Shown here in pieces: positions 16,851 through 24,578 of a DNA stretch of 64,000 nucleotides. The position numbers and the translations under genes are program-made. The notes beneath the pieces are model-generated. The model worked only from the letters and a program-made list of their open reading frames with translations, was not told the DNA's origin and ran no database searches. Each line of letters opens with the position of its first letter. Position 1 is the stretch's first letter. The stretch lies in contig DASZWJ010000028.1 of the NCBI GenBank assembly GCA_035546635.1, forward strand, positions 124,001 to 188,000, given 5' to 3'. Source of the stretch: Gammaproteobacteria bacterium (GTDB lineage: Bacteria; Pseudomonadota; Gammaproteobacteria; JAURND01).

Positions 16851-19826
16851 ATGTCAGAACTTAAAGAGCCAGTCAAAATCTCGGGAACACCCGAGGAAAA
16901 AGATAATAAAGGTATTAGTACTGCACAGGTACTACTCAGTAATGTATCAGACAAAGATAAAAAAGTTAATTTATTGAAACAGTCTCTACCTTCAATTCAA
17001 TATTGGGCATGGTATGGGAACCGCAGTGTTGGATTAAATGATACAACAGCACCTAGCATTGAATCTAGCACCCGTGGTTCACTATCTTCTGATTCATCAT
17101 CTACAGGGGTATTGGCTTCATCACTTCCAGTGCCGCGATTTCAACATGATTATTTTGCGAAAGATAACCCACCTAAGCTGACAAGCCAACCTATCGTACC
17201 CTTTGATTTGCCTACTGTGAGCCAAGGTGTTGATAAGAAGGATAGCAAAAGTATCTCTCATATAGCTCAACCTACATTGTTTTCAGACTCCCTACCTCCA
17301 TCTATTGCTAGAGCGGTCGAAGATAACAAAAATAAGCGAGCTTCTCGCGAATACGGCGAAGAATTATTTGCTAGTGCTGTTATTAATGTATTGGAAGGTA
17401 ATTTTTCTTTGGCGTATTTCCGTCTGAATCAATTTAGTGATAATTCCAGAGGGATATATTCGACCTTTGATGCAAAAACAGGCCTGTATTTAAGAAATGC
17501 GATCCATCAAAATGATAGTAAGACCTATAAAGAAAAATTGCCGCTTTCAGCCTTTGCTGTCATGGGACTAAATTACTTCCATACGGCGCTAAAAATTATG
17601 GATAAAGAAAAACTCTTAACTGATGAGAAACGAAAAGAATTTCTATTAGAAGCGAATAAATTTTTAAACGATATGTGCAGTCATGGCAGTAAATCTGAAA
17701 TAAATTCAAAAAATCTAGTTGCAACAGCAGTTCAAGATATCATTCAAAAGTGGTTAATTCCAAAACCATGCAAAGATGCTGCGACAGCCGATAAAATGTT
17801 ATCAAAAAATAAGGATTTTTGTAATACAGATCAAAGTCCTTATACTCTAGTGACAGTTAAAGCAATTAATATTAAAAATAATGATGAAAAAACCGCTAAA
17901 TCACGTGTTTTGTTGCATATCGATGCGCCTATTCCCACTAAGACTGATGTAATGATCAAAGAATATGAGGGAAGAAGAGATAAGGCTTGGTATAAAGATT
18001 TAAAACAACAGCAGAAAGCGTTTGTTGATGATTTTGCAACACGAGTAGACAAGGATTTAGATCTGGCGCCTACCTTGGCGACGCAAATGCGCAGTTTAAA
18101 AATGCCGGGCAATCGAAATGCCGGTTGCGACCGTCTTTTTATAAGCGATCAAGATGGTTGGAAATTGTTATATCGCGGTCCGCATATGGCAAGCCCTGGA
18201 TTTAAAGATACCAGCGATGAAGCCAAACGTCTGACGCGATTAAATCTTGAAAGTTTTCAGGCCACCATGCCGGCATTAGTGACCAATATGCATACGTTAA
18301 TTACGCCTATGCTGGGTAAAGAGGGTGAACTGGATATTCATAATGATGTAAAAGGTGCAATCGAAGATGTCAAATCTCCAATGCCTGGTATTTATTATTC
18401 CAATACCCCAGCTAATGTGGGGAGGACTTTTTTAACGCCCGAATTAGGCGGGGTTTATGCAATCTTAAATTATTTGAATATATTGCTTGAGCATGGGGAG
18501 GTTTTAAATCAAAAGGCGTATTCCCAACGCAAGGAATTTTGGAGTCTGTTGTTGACTAAAGATGGTACAAGCCTAAATGAAGAAAATGTTAAGGCCGTAC
18601 TTAACGAAGCAAATCAAAATAATCGTGAATTGATAAAATTAATCCAAACCACTATTGAACTACTGCGTTTATTAATTAATCCAAGTAAGCAACAAAAAAT
18701 AGGGGATGATCCGCGGAATCAGAATGTACAATTGGTTGCTAAACTTAAACAGGCTGCTTATTTAATTGATCGTTGCATGTCGGCATGCCCAGTGCCTATT
18801 CAAGCAAAATTTTTATGCCATTCACCTGAAGTTATCAAGGATTCGGATAAAGCATTGTTGTTGCCAATTTTGAAAAATAAACTCGACGAATATAATGTAT
18901 TTAAACAAACAATAGAAATGGTGAAAAAGGAGGGTGATAAGAATTCCGACTTAAATTCACTCCAGGAAGGCTTGGCAGAGCTTGAGAAGAAATTGGAAGC
19001 GGACATCTTAGCTATCAAAGGCAATAAAGCTTGGGTAATACAATTGGATGGATGCGTTAGCGCGAAAGATCGCGAAGGTATAGTACGCTTAATGACGCTT
19101 ATAGATGCGACTTATCATGAGATAACCGGACATTCCGCTAATCTTAACCAGATGGATGAGGCGCAAAGACAAATCTATACGGCTATAGCAGAAGCGATCA
19201 TCGAAACTTATATCATTCAAATGCAGGCTGGGTTGCATGGTGGCACGCTTGGTGCTGAGGGTATTAAAAGTGCAGCTAAAATGTTGCCGCAAGTATTTGA
19301 TGATGGCCGCTTCAAGACTTTTGTAAGCTTGCTGGATTTGGCGACGTCCAAATATAATCACAATGCGCCCGAACTTTCGGGAAAAAAATCTGTACGCGAT
19401 GAGAAACATCATTTTATTCCTCGCACAGGAAATCAATTAGATTTAAGTGAAGTACTCAAGAAGTTTTATAAACATGTTGCCGGTGCGCTAAAATCATCAG
19501 AGGCAACAGAAGAGCCAGGATTTGGTGTTACGAGAGGAAGAATGTCGTCCTTCTTTCAAGATGCTAGGGTTGCGGAGATAAGAAAAGCAATTGATATTTT
19601 ACAAAATTATATCTCAAAATTAAAGGAGAAAAATATCAAACTTGATGAATCTGATGTTGAGGTATTTTATAAACAAATTGAATGTATAGACAAAGATCTA
19701 GAGTCGATTCACAGCCAACTCCCTAAAAATAGTTTTAGAGAAATTAATAATCTATTGGATGAATTTGAAGAATATATTTTGCAGAACTCTTTAAAGAACA
19801 ATAGTAAGCTACTCGTTTTGGATTAA
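16851..19826 (+). CDS. Large protein of unknown function, candidate secreted effector
   Basis: A 991-residue hydrophilic protein with no signal peptide or transmembrane segment and no family I recognise. Residues 1 to about 150 are Ser/Pro/Thr-rich and probably disordered (for example TRGSLSSDSSSTG). A compact-looking core follows at about 165-560, with RLFISDQDGWKLLYRGPHM. The region from about 590 to 991 is largely helical, with coiled-coil candidates near 690-730 and at the C-terminus. Large, poorly conserved, helix-rich proteins like this are common among Dot/Icm effectors, and a PmrA-like element lies upstream, but no translocation signal was tested. The ATG at 16851 follows a GAGAGGGG ribosome site. 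Confidence 0.7.
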   Translation: MSELKEPVKISGTPEEKDNKGISTAQVLLSNVSDKDKKVNLLKQSLPSIQYWAWYGNRSVGLNDTTAPSIESSTRGSLSSDSSSTGVLASSLPVPRFQHDYFAKDNPPKLTSQPIVPFDLPTVSQGVDKKDSKSISHIAQPTLFSDSLPPSIARAVEDNKNKRASREYGEELFASAVINVLEGNFSLAYFRLNQFSDNSRGIYSTFDAKTGLYLRNAIHQNDSKTYKEKLPLSAFAVMGLNYFHTALKIMDKEKLLTDEKRKEFLLEANKFLNDMCSHGSKSEINSKNLVATAVQDIIQKWLIPKPCKDAATADKMLSKNKDFCNTDQSPYTLVTVKAINIKNNDEKTAKSRVLLHIDAPIPTKTDVMIKEYEGRRDKAWYKDLKQQQKAFVDDFATRVDKDLDLAPTLATQMRSLKMPGNRNAGCDRLFISDQDGWKLLYRGPHMASPGFKDTSDEAKRLTRLNLESFQATMPALVTNMHTLITPMLGKEGELDIHNDVKGAIEDVKSPMPGIYYSNTPANVGRTFLTPELGGVYAILNYLNILLEHGEVLNQKAYSQRKEFWSLLLTKDGTSLNEENVKAVLNEANQNNRELIKLIQTTIELLRLLINPSKQQKIGDDPRNQNVQLVAKLKQAAYLIDRCMSACPVPIQAKFLCHSPEVIKDSDKALLLPILKNKLDEYNVFKQTIEMVKKEGDKNSDLNSLQEGLAELEKKLEADILAIKGNKAWVIQLDGCVSAKDREGIVRLMTLIDATYHEITGHSANLNQMDEAQRQIYTAIAEAIIETYIIQMQAGLHGGTLGAEGIKSAAKMLPQVFDDGRFKTFVSLLDLATSKYNHNAPELSGKKSVRDEKHHFIPRTGNQLDLSEVLKKFYKHVAGALKSSEATEEPGFGVTRGRMSSFFQDARVAEIRKAIDILQNYISKLKEKNIKLDESDVEVFYKQIECIDKDLESIHSQLPKNSFREINNLLDEFEEYILQNSLKNNSKLLVLD

Positions 19827-19880
19827 AGATAGGGCTAAGGTGGGGTGAGCGTCATCTCTAATCAGTTACAGAAAGAAAAC

Positions 19881-19909
19881 TTAGACAAAACCTTAGACTT
19901 GCATATAAA
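19881..19909 (+). promoter_or_regulatory. Candidate promoter of the methionine operon
   Basis: TTAGAC (19881-19886) and TATAAA (19904-19909) are spaced 17 bases apart, about 30 bases upstream of the riboswitch aptamer. A second option is TTAGAC at 19893 with TATGTT at 19917. Either would start the leader RNA just ahead of the aptamer. Confidence 0.4.
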
Positions 19910-19941
19910 ATTATACTATGTTATCATCCAAAAATTAAAGG

Positions 19942-19998
19942 TAGCGCCCATTTGAGTTTCAGATTGCAGGCGCTGTATAAATCTGCTAAAGCGTTTGA
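19942..19998 (+). ncRNA. SAM-II riboswitch aptamer (SAM_alpha type)
   Basis: The leader holds the SAM-II architecture. Stem P1 pairs AGCGCC (19943-19948) with GGCGCT (19969-19974). A CATTTGA segment follows the 5' arm, ATTGCA precedes the 3' arm, and TATAAAT and GCTAAA follow it. CAGATT (19960-19965) can pair with AATCTG (19980-19985), a perfect six-base-pair H-type pseudoknot at the expected place. The conserved UAAA and GCUAAA stretches match those used for S-adenosylmethionine recognition in this class. It precedes methionine genes, as SAM-II elements do. The class is best known from alphaproteobacteria, so its presence here is of interest. Confidence 0.85.
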
Positions 19999-20101
19999 GG
20001 TACTTTATGAAATATCTGCAAAAAATCCACTGCAGTCATCACCACCAGTTTCCTTCTTATCTTGTTTCAGAATTCTTCCATCCGTTATTAATGCACATGT
20101 G

Positions 20102-20161
20102 AAGCCTGTTTTAATCGGCTCTTCAGATTCTCCTGGGGGCGCTGTTAAAACAGGCTTTTTT
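20102..20161 (+). terminator. Rho-independent terminator in the metB leader
   Basis: Perfect 13-base arms AAGCCTGTTTTAA (20102-20114) and TTAAAACAGGCTT (20145-20157) run into a T tract ending at 20161. It sits about 105 bases after the aptamer and 96 before the gene, so it probably serves as the expression platform or attenuator for the SAM-II riboswitch. Confidence 0.8.
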
Positions 20162-20256
20162 CGTTTGAATTATTCCAAAAAATTTTACTTTGGACGTCAA
20201 ATAGGCTGCTTGATTTTGTTACGTCTAAAAACATTGCATTATGAGGATTAAAGTTT

Positions 20257-21474
20257 ATGTCTACTCAAGAAAAAGTTCGCCAAATACACCCAAATCAGCA
20301 GATAAATCATGTCGAGCCAGAATATGGTTTCAGTACGCGTAGTATTCATGCGGGCGTGACGCCGGATCCAACGACTGGAGCGATATTAACGCCGATTTTC
20401 CAAACCACCACTTATGTACAAGAAGCGGTTGGCGTCCATAAAGGTTATACCTATTCGCGCAGTGCCAACCCCACAGTATTAGCATTAGAAAAAAAACTCG
20501 GGGAGTTAGATGGTGTGGGCAGGGCAGTGTGCTTCTCAACCGGAATGGCGGCCACAACGGTATTATGTTTATCACTTTTGCAAAGCGGAGATCACATTAT
20601 CTGCTCGGATGTGGTCTATGGTGGTACGGTGCGATTTTTGCGAGAGATATTGGTGAAATTTGGTGTGACCACCAGCTTTGTCGATACGGCCGCTCCTGAA
20701 AAAGTTAAGGCGGCTATCACGCCGGCAACTAAGCTGATTTTCATTGAGACGCCAGCCAATCCTACGTTAAAACTAACTGATATTCAGGCTATTTCGCACA
20801 TTGCCCGCGAACAAAAAATTCTGCTGGCCGTCGATAATACCTTTTTAACTCCAGCCTTGCAGCAATCATTTAAATTAGGCGCTGATATTGTTTTGTATTC
20901 AACCACCAAATATATCGATGGCCATAATGCAACAGTCGGAGGTGCTTTATTGGCTAAAGATTCAGCCCTGATTGAAAAATTTGATTATGTACGTAATGCC
21001 ATTGGCGCTATTCAAACACCGTTTAATGCCTGGTTAACCTTGCAAGGTGTGAAAACTTTGGAATTGCGCATACAACAACATTCTCACAATGCCGCAATCA
21101 TTGCAGAATATTTGCATGGTCATGCCAAAGTAAAGCAGGTGACTTACCCTGGTTTGCCGAGTTTCCCGCAGCATGAATTAGCCAAGCGTCAGCAACTGGC
21201 TTTTGGGGGCCTCTTGACATTTGAAGTGAACGGCGGTTATGAGCAGGCAGTGAAATTAATGAGCGCCGTAAAATTATGTTCTTTGGCGGAAAATCTCGGT
21301 TCAGTGGAAACGTTGATTACGCATCCAGCATCCATGACACATGGTCCAGTGCCGATTGAACAGCGCCATGCGATTGGTATCACGGATGGTTTAATTCGTT
21401 TATCGGTGGGGTTAGAAAATCCTGTAGATATTATTCAGGATTTAGAGCAAGCGTTTGCAAAGTGCGGAGGTTAA
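20257..21474 (+). CDS. metB: Cystathionine gamma-synthase / O-acylhomoserine sulfhydrylase family
   Basis: A 405-residue Cys/Met-metabolism PLP enzyme. PLP Lys is at 218 in STTKYIDGH; YSRSANPT, ETPANPT and the C-terminal ENLGSVETLITHPASMTH are family hallmarks. The C-terminal motif favours cystathionine gamma-synthase, joining an activated homoserine to cysteine, but direct sulfhydrylation cannot be excluded by eye. It is the first gene behind the SAM-II leader and is followed one base later by aspartokinase-homoserine dehydrogenase, then a second PLP enzyme. The presence of a separate beta-lyase downstream supports the transsulfuration route. No homoserine acyltransferase (metA/metX) lies in the window. 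Confidence 0.85.
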   Translation: MSTQEKVRQIHPNQQINHVEPEYGFSTRSIHAGVTPDPTTGAILTPIFQTTTYVQEAVGVHKGYTYSRSANPTVLALEKKLGELDGVGRAVCFSTGMAATTVLCLSLLQSGDHIICSDVVYGGTVRFLREILVKFGVTTSFVDTAAPEKVKAAITPATKLIFIETPANPTLKLTDIQAISHIAREQKILLAVDNTFLTPALQQSFKLGADIVLYSTTKYIDGHNATVGGALLAKDSALIEKFDYVRNAIGAIQTPFNAWLTLQGVKTLELRIQQHSHNAAIIAEYLHGHAKVKQVTYPGLPSFPQHELAKRQQLAFGGLLTFEVNGGYEQAVKLMSAVKLCSLAENLGSVETLITHPASMTHGPVPIEQRHAIGITDGLIRLSVGLENPVDIIQDLEQAFAKCGG

Positions 21475-21475
21475 C

Positions 21476-23281
21476 ATGAATTCTGGAATTTGCTTTGCAA
21501 CTGATTTGAATGTAGTCGTAGTTAAATTTGGCAGCTCAGTATTGTCAAAAGTTGAAGCTATCCCTGAAGCGATTCATGCAGTGTATCAATATTTACGCAA
21601 TGGTTATAAAGTGCTGGTAGTGGTTTCTGCCATAGGCGATACCACCGATTATTTAATTAATGAAAGTAAAAAATTAATCGGCGATGAAAATTCAGCTTTA
21701 CCGCCTTTGGAATATGCAGCTTTATTGGCTACTGGAGAAATCAGTGCCGCCGCACTTTTTGCTATTGGCCTTGATCGTGCGGGAATTAAAGCGCGAAAAG
21801 TGGATCATCGCTGTTTAACTACCCAAGGACCGATACTTAACGCAGATCCCATAAGCTTAGATACTACCTTAATCAACCAATTATTTGCCGAATATTCAGT
21901 TTTAGTTATTCCAGGTTTTATTGGCTGTGATTTGGCATCTGAAGTGACTCTGTTAGGCCGTGGTGGTTCTGATTATACGGCTATTTTCGCAGGCTGGGCG
22001 TTAAATGCCAAAAAGTGTGTGATTTATAAAGATACCCCGGGGATATTTGATCTAGATCCCAACGAGTACGCACCTGATGCGCAACATTTTGAATGCATTA
22101 CTTTTAACGATTGTTTGAAAACTTCCTATGAAGTGATACAGCATAAAGCCGTTAAATTTGCTCAAAGCAAAAATTTTCAATTTATTGTGAAATCATTAAC
22201 GAGTGTGAGTCAAACTTTAGTAGGGAGTGAAACATCGATTGTTGCCCTTCCATCTCGACGTCACCCGAGGAAACTCAAGGTAGCATTATTAGGTTTGGGT
22301 ACGGTGGGATTAGGTGTTTATAAACATTTGCTGGCTAACCGACAACTATTTGAAGTGGTAGGTGTTGCTGTGAAAAATATTGCCAAGCATCAGCATCATG
22401 ATACACGCCCAGGATTGGTGTCAGATAATATAGATGAGATATTGGCGCGAGAGTCTGATGTCGTGGTGGAGTTAATTGGCGGCATAGCTGAACCTGGCAA
22501 GTGGATTGAAGCAGCTTTAAGGCAGGGTCGGAATGTGGTTACAGCCAACAAAGCATTAATTGCTGAGCAGGGTCTGGCGTTATCGCAATTAGCGGACGAA
22601 AACAACGCACATCTTTATTATTCAGCAGCTGTGGCTGGCGCTGTGCCGATCTTGGAAATTTTAAAACACATAAAAAATAAACCCGAAAATACTGTGCAGT
22701 CAATCACTGGGATTTTAAATGGCACCTGTAATTTTGTTTTGGAAAAAATCAAAGAAGGTAAAACTTTTTCTGAAGCCTTACATATTGCGCAATTGCATGG
22801 ATTTGCGGAAAGTGATCCGAGTTTTGATATTGAGGGGCTGGATGCGGCACAGAAAGCCACGATTATTTCCCGTTTTGCGTTTGGTCGTGATCCAGACAGT
22901 ATTTTGGTAGAAGGCATTCAAGATGTGTGTGAAAACCATCTTCGCGAGCAGTATGCCCAAGGTAATATTATCAAGCTAATTGCCAGTTGTGTGTTAAATG
23001 ATGGCAAAATTCAAGCGAATATTAAGCCGGTAGCTTTGCATTATACCCATCCGTTAGCCGCCATTTCAGGAGCCAATAATGCCATCGTTATTGAAACTGG
23101 CCATCAAGAAGCTATTCATCTGCATGGCAAAGGTGCTGGCCGTTGGCCGACAGCAGAGGCGGTGTTTGCAGATTTGCTGACGTTGTCGTTTAATCATCAG
23201 GTCGATACTGTGGCTGTTCCGTCTCATCGAGTAAGTAAAGGTCATCATTATGAAGCGTTGGACACAGTTAGTACATTTTAA
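21476..23281 (+). CDS. Bifunctional aspartokinase-homoserine dehydrogenase lacking ACT domains
   Basis: A 601-residue fusion supplying homoserine. The aspartokinase catalytic part (about 10-255) has VVKFGSSVLSK in place of the usual KFGGTS, with LLGRGGSDYTA and YKDTPGIFDLDP intact. Homoserine dehydrogenase begins at once near 265 with LLGLGTVGLGVYKHL, then NVVTANKALIAEQG, GILNGTCNFVLEKI and GFAESDPSFDIEGLDA. ThrA and MetL are about 810-820 residues because they carry a regulatory ACT region between the two enzymes; that region is missing here. Feedback by threonine or methionine at the protein level is therefore unlikely. ATG 21476 follows GCGGAGG. It overlaps the next gene by 32 bases. Confidence 0.9.
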   Translation: MNSGICFATDLNVVVVKFGSSVLSKVEAIPEAIHAVYQYLRNGYKVLVVVSAIGDTTDYLINESKKLIGDENSALPPLEYAALLATGEISAAALFAIGLDRAGIKARKVDHRCLTTQGPILNADPISLDTTLINQLFAEYSVLVIPGFIGCDLASEVTLLGRGGSDYTAIFAGWALNAKKCVIYKDTPGIFDLDPNEYAPDAQHFECITFNDCLKTSYEVIQHKAVKFAQSKNFQFIVKSLTSVSQTLVGSETSIVALPSRRHPRKLKVALLGLGTVGLGVYKHLLANRQLFEVVGVAVKNIAKHQHHDTRPGLVSDNIDEILARESDVVVELIGGIAEPGKWIEAALRQGRNVVTANKALIAEQGLALSQLADENNAHLYYSAAVAGAVPILEILKHIKNKPENTVQSITGILNGTCNFVLEKIKEGKTFSEALHIAQLHGFAESDPSFDIEGLDAAQKATIISRFAFGRDPDSILVEGIQDVCENHLREQYAQGNIIKLIASCVLNDGKIQANIKPVALHYTHPLAAISGANNAIVIETGHQEAIHLHGKGAGRWPTAEAVFADLLTLSFNHQVDTVAVPSHRVSKGHHYEALDTVSTF

Positions 23282-24395
23282 TCCCAATCCGGGCGACCCT
23301 TATCACCCGAATTGCACCCCCATTTATCAAACGGCCACATTTGCGCAAAAATCGCCTGAGATGGATCTATATGATTACACGCGCAGCGGCAATCCGACCC
23401 GCACGGTCTTGGAGCAGCAGTTGGCACGGCTTGAAGGTGGAACCTCCGCTTTCACTTTTGCCAGCGGTATGGCGGCATTGACGGCAATTATAGGATTATT
23501 ATCTTATGGCGATCATATCATTGCTGGGGATGATCTATATGGCGGCACGCATCGTCTACTGTCGCAACGCTTACCACAACGCGGGTTGCAATCTACGCTG
23601 GTAGATACCACTGACCTCAATGCAGTTGCCAATGCACTGCGACCAGAAACCCGCATGATTCTCATTGAAACACCCTCGAATCCATTACAGAAAATTTCTG
23701 ACATAAAGGCACTGGCACAATTGGCGCATGCTCAAGGTGCACAATTGGTAGTAGATAATACGTTCTTATCCCCTTGGTTGCAACAACCCTTGTCCTTGGG
23801 CGCAGATATCGTCATCCATTCTGCAACCAAACATTTATCTGGACACAGTGATGTCACAGCTGGTGTAATAATAGTGAATAACTTAGATACCGCTGACAGA
23901 ATTGCTTTTATCCAAAATGCCGAAGGCAGTGCGTTGGCACCGTTTGAATGCTGGTTATTGCTAAAAGGATTGAAGACTTTGGGATTACGTGTGGAACGAC
24001 AACAAAACACCGCTGAAAAAATAGTCACTTATTTACAAAATCATCCGCTCATAAAAAAGGTTTATTATCCCACGCTTGCCTCTCACCCAGGTGTTGATAT
24101 CCAAAAACGTCAGGCCGAAGGTGGCGGTACTGTTATCAGTTTTGCTACGGGTTCAGCAAAATTATCTAGCCGCCTGGTACAATCCACGCAATTATTTATC
24201 AAGTCAGTGAGTTTTGGCAGTTTAACCAGCTTAATCAGTCTGCCATGCGCTATGTCACATGCATCAGTGGCGAGTGAGCAGCGATTATTTGCAGCAGATT
24301 TAGTACGAATTTCTATTGGCATTGAAGATGCGGAGGATCTTATTTTGGATCTGGAGCAGGCTATGGCTAAACTCCCTCTTTCACAGGAGGCGTAG
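23250..24395 (+). CDS. metC: Cystathionine beta-lyase, plant/cyanobacterial type
   Basis: A 381-residue PLP enzyme of the Cys/Met family that would split cystathionine to homocysteine. PLP Lys is at 194 in SATKHLSGHSDV. YDYTRSGNPTR, ETPSNPL and especially the C-terminal SFGSLTSLISLPCAMSHAS and LVRISIGIEDAEDL resemble plant-type cystathionine beta-lyases more than E. coli MetC. Its start lies inside the end of the aspartokinase fusion (32-base overlap, different frame), so these are one transcript. Cystathionine gamma-lyase is an alternative activity, less likely in a SAM-controlled synthesis operon. Confidence 0.85.
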   Translation: MKRWTQLVHFNPNPGDPYHPNCTPIYQTATFAQKSPEMDLYDYTRSGNPTRTVLEQQLARLEGGTSAFTFASGMAALTAIIGLLSYGDHIIAGDDLYGGTHRLLSQRLPQRGLQSTLVDTTDLNAVANALRPETRMILIETPSNPLQKISDIKALAQLAHAQGAQLVVDNTFLSPWLQQPLSLGADIVIHSATKHLSGHSDVTAGVIIVNNLDTADRIAFIQNAEGSALAPFECWLLLKGLKTLGLRVERQQNTAEKIVTYLQNHPLIKKVYYPTLASHPGVDIQKRQAEGGGTVISFATGSAKLSSRLVQSTQLFIKSVSFGSLTSLISLPCAMSHASVASEQRLFAADLVRISIGIEDAEDLILDLEQAMAKLPLSQEA

Positions 24396-24439
24396 GCGTT
24401 AGGTTATGTACTGCATCCTCTCTTTTTCTGGGCATACAC

Positions 24440-24545
24440 GTCTGGATAAGCACCGTATCCCCTCTCCCGTCTGTGACCGAAGGGAATCCCCTTGCGGGAT
24501 GGGAGAGGGTTAGGGAGAGGGGGTACGGTGCTTAACCTAAGGCTG
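24440..24545. repeat. Palindromic repeat between metC and metE
   Basis: A long imperfect palindrome: TTAGGTTATG and AAGCACCGTATCCCCTCTCC on the left are answered by GGGAGAGGGGGTACGGTGCTT and AACCTAA on the right. The centre (TCTGTGACCGAAGGGAATCC) recurs inverted near 62285-62325. It may end the metB-AK/HSD-metC transcript, leaving metE-metF under separate control. Confidence 0.65.
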
Positions 24546-24578
24546 TTTAACAACATAAATACACACGAGGAACAAAGC

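Noticed and set aside
19952-20251. A 99-residue open frame before metB
   Set aside because: It runs through the SAM-II aptamer and the terminator hairpin; no ribosome site and no protein-like composition.
24396-24578. Possible B12 riboswitch before metE
   Set aside because: The gap is filled by a dispersed palindrome; no B12-box-like stretch seen, and a copy of its centre occurs near 62300 with no methionine gene.
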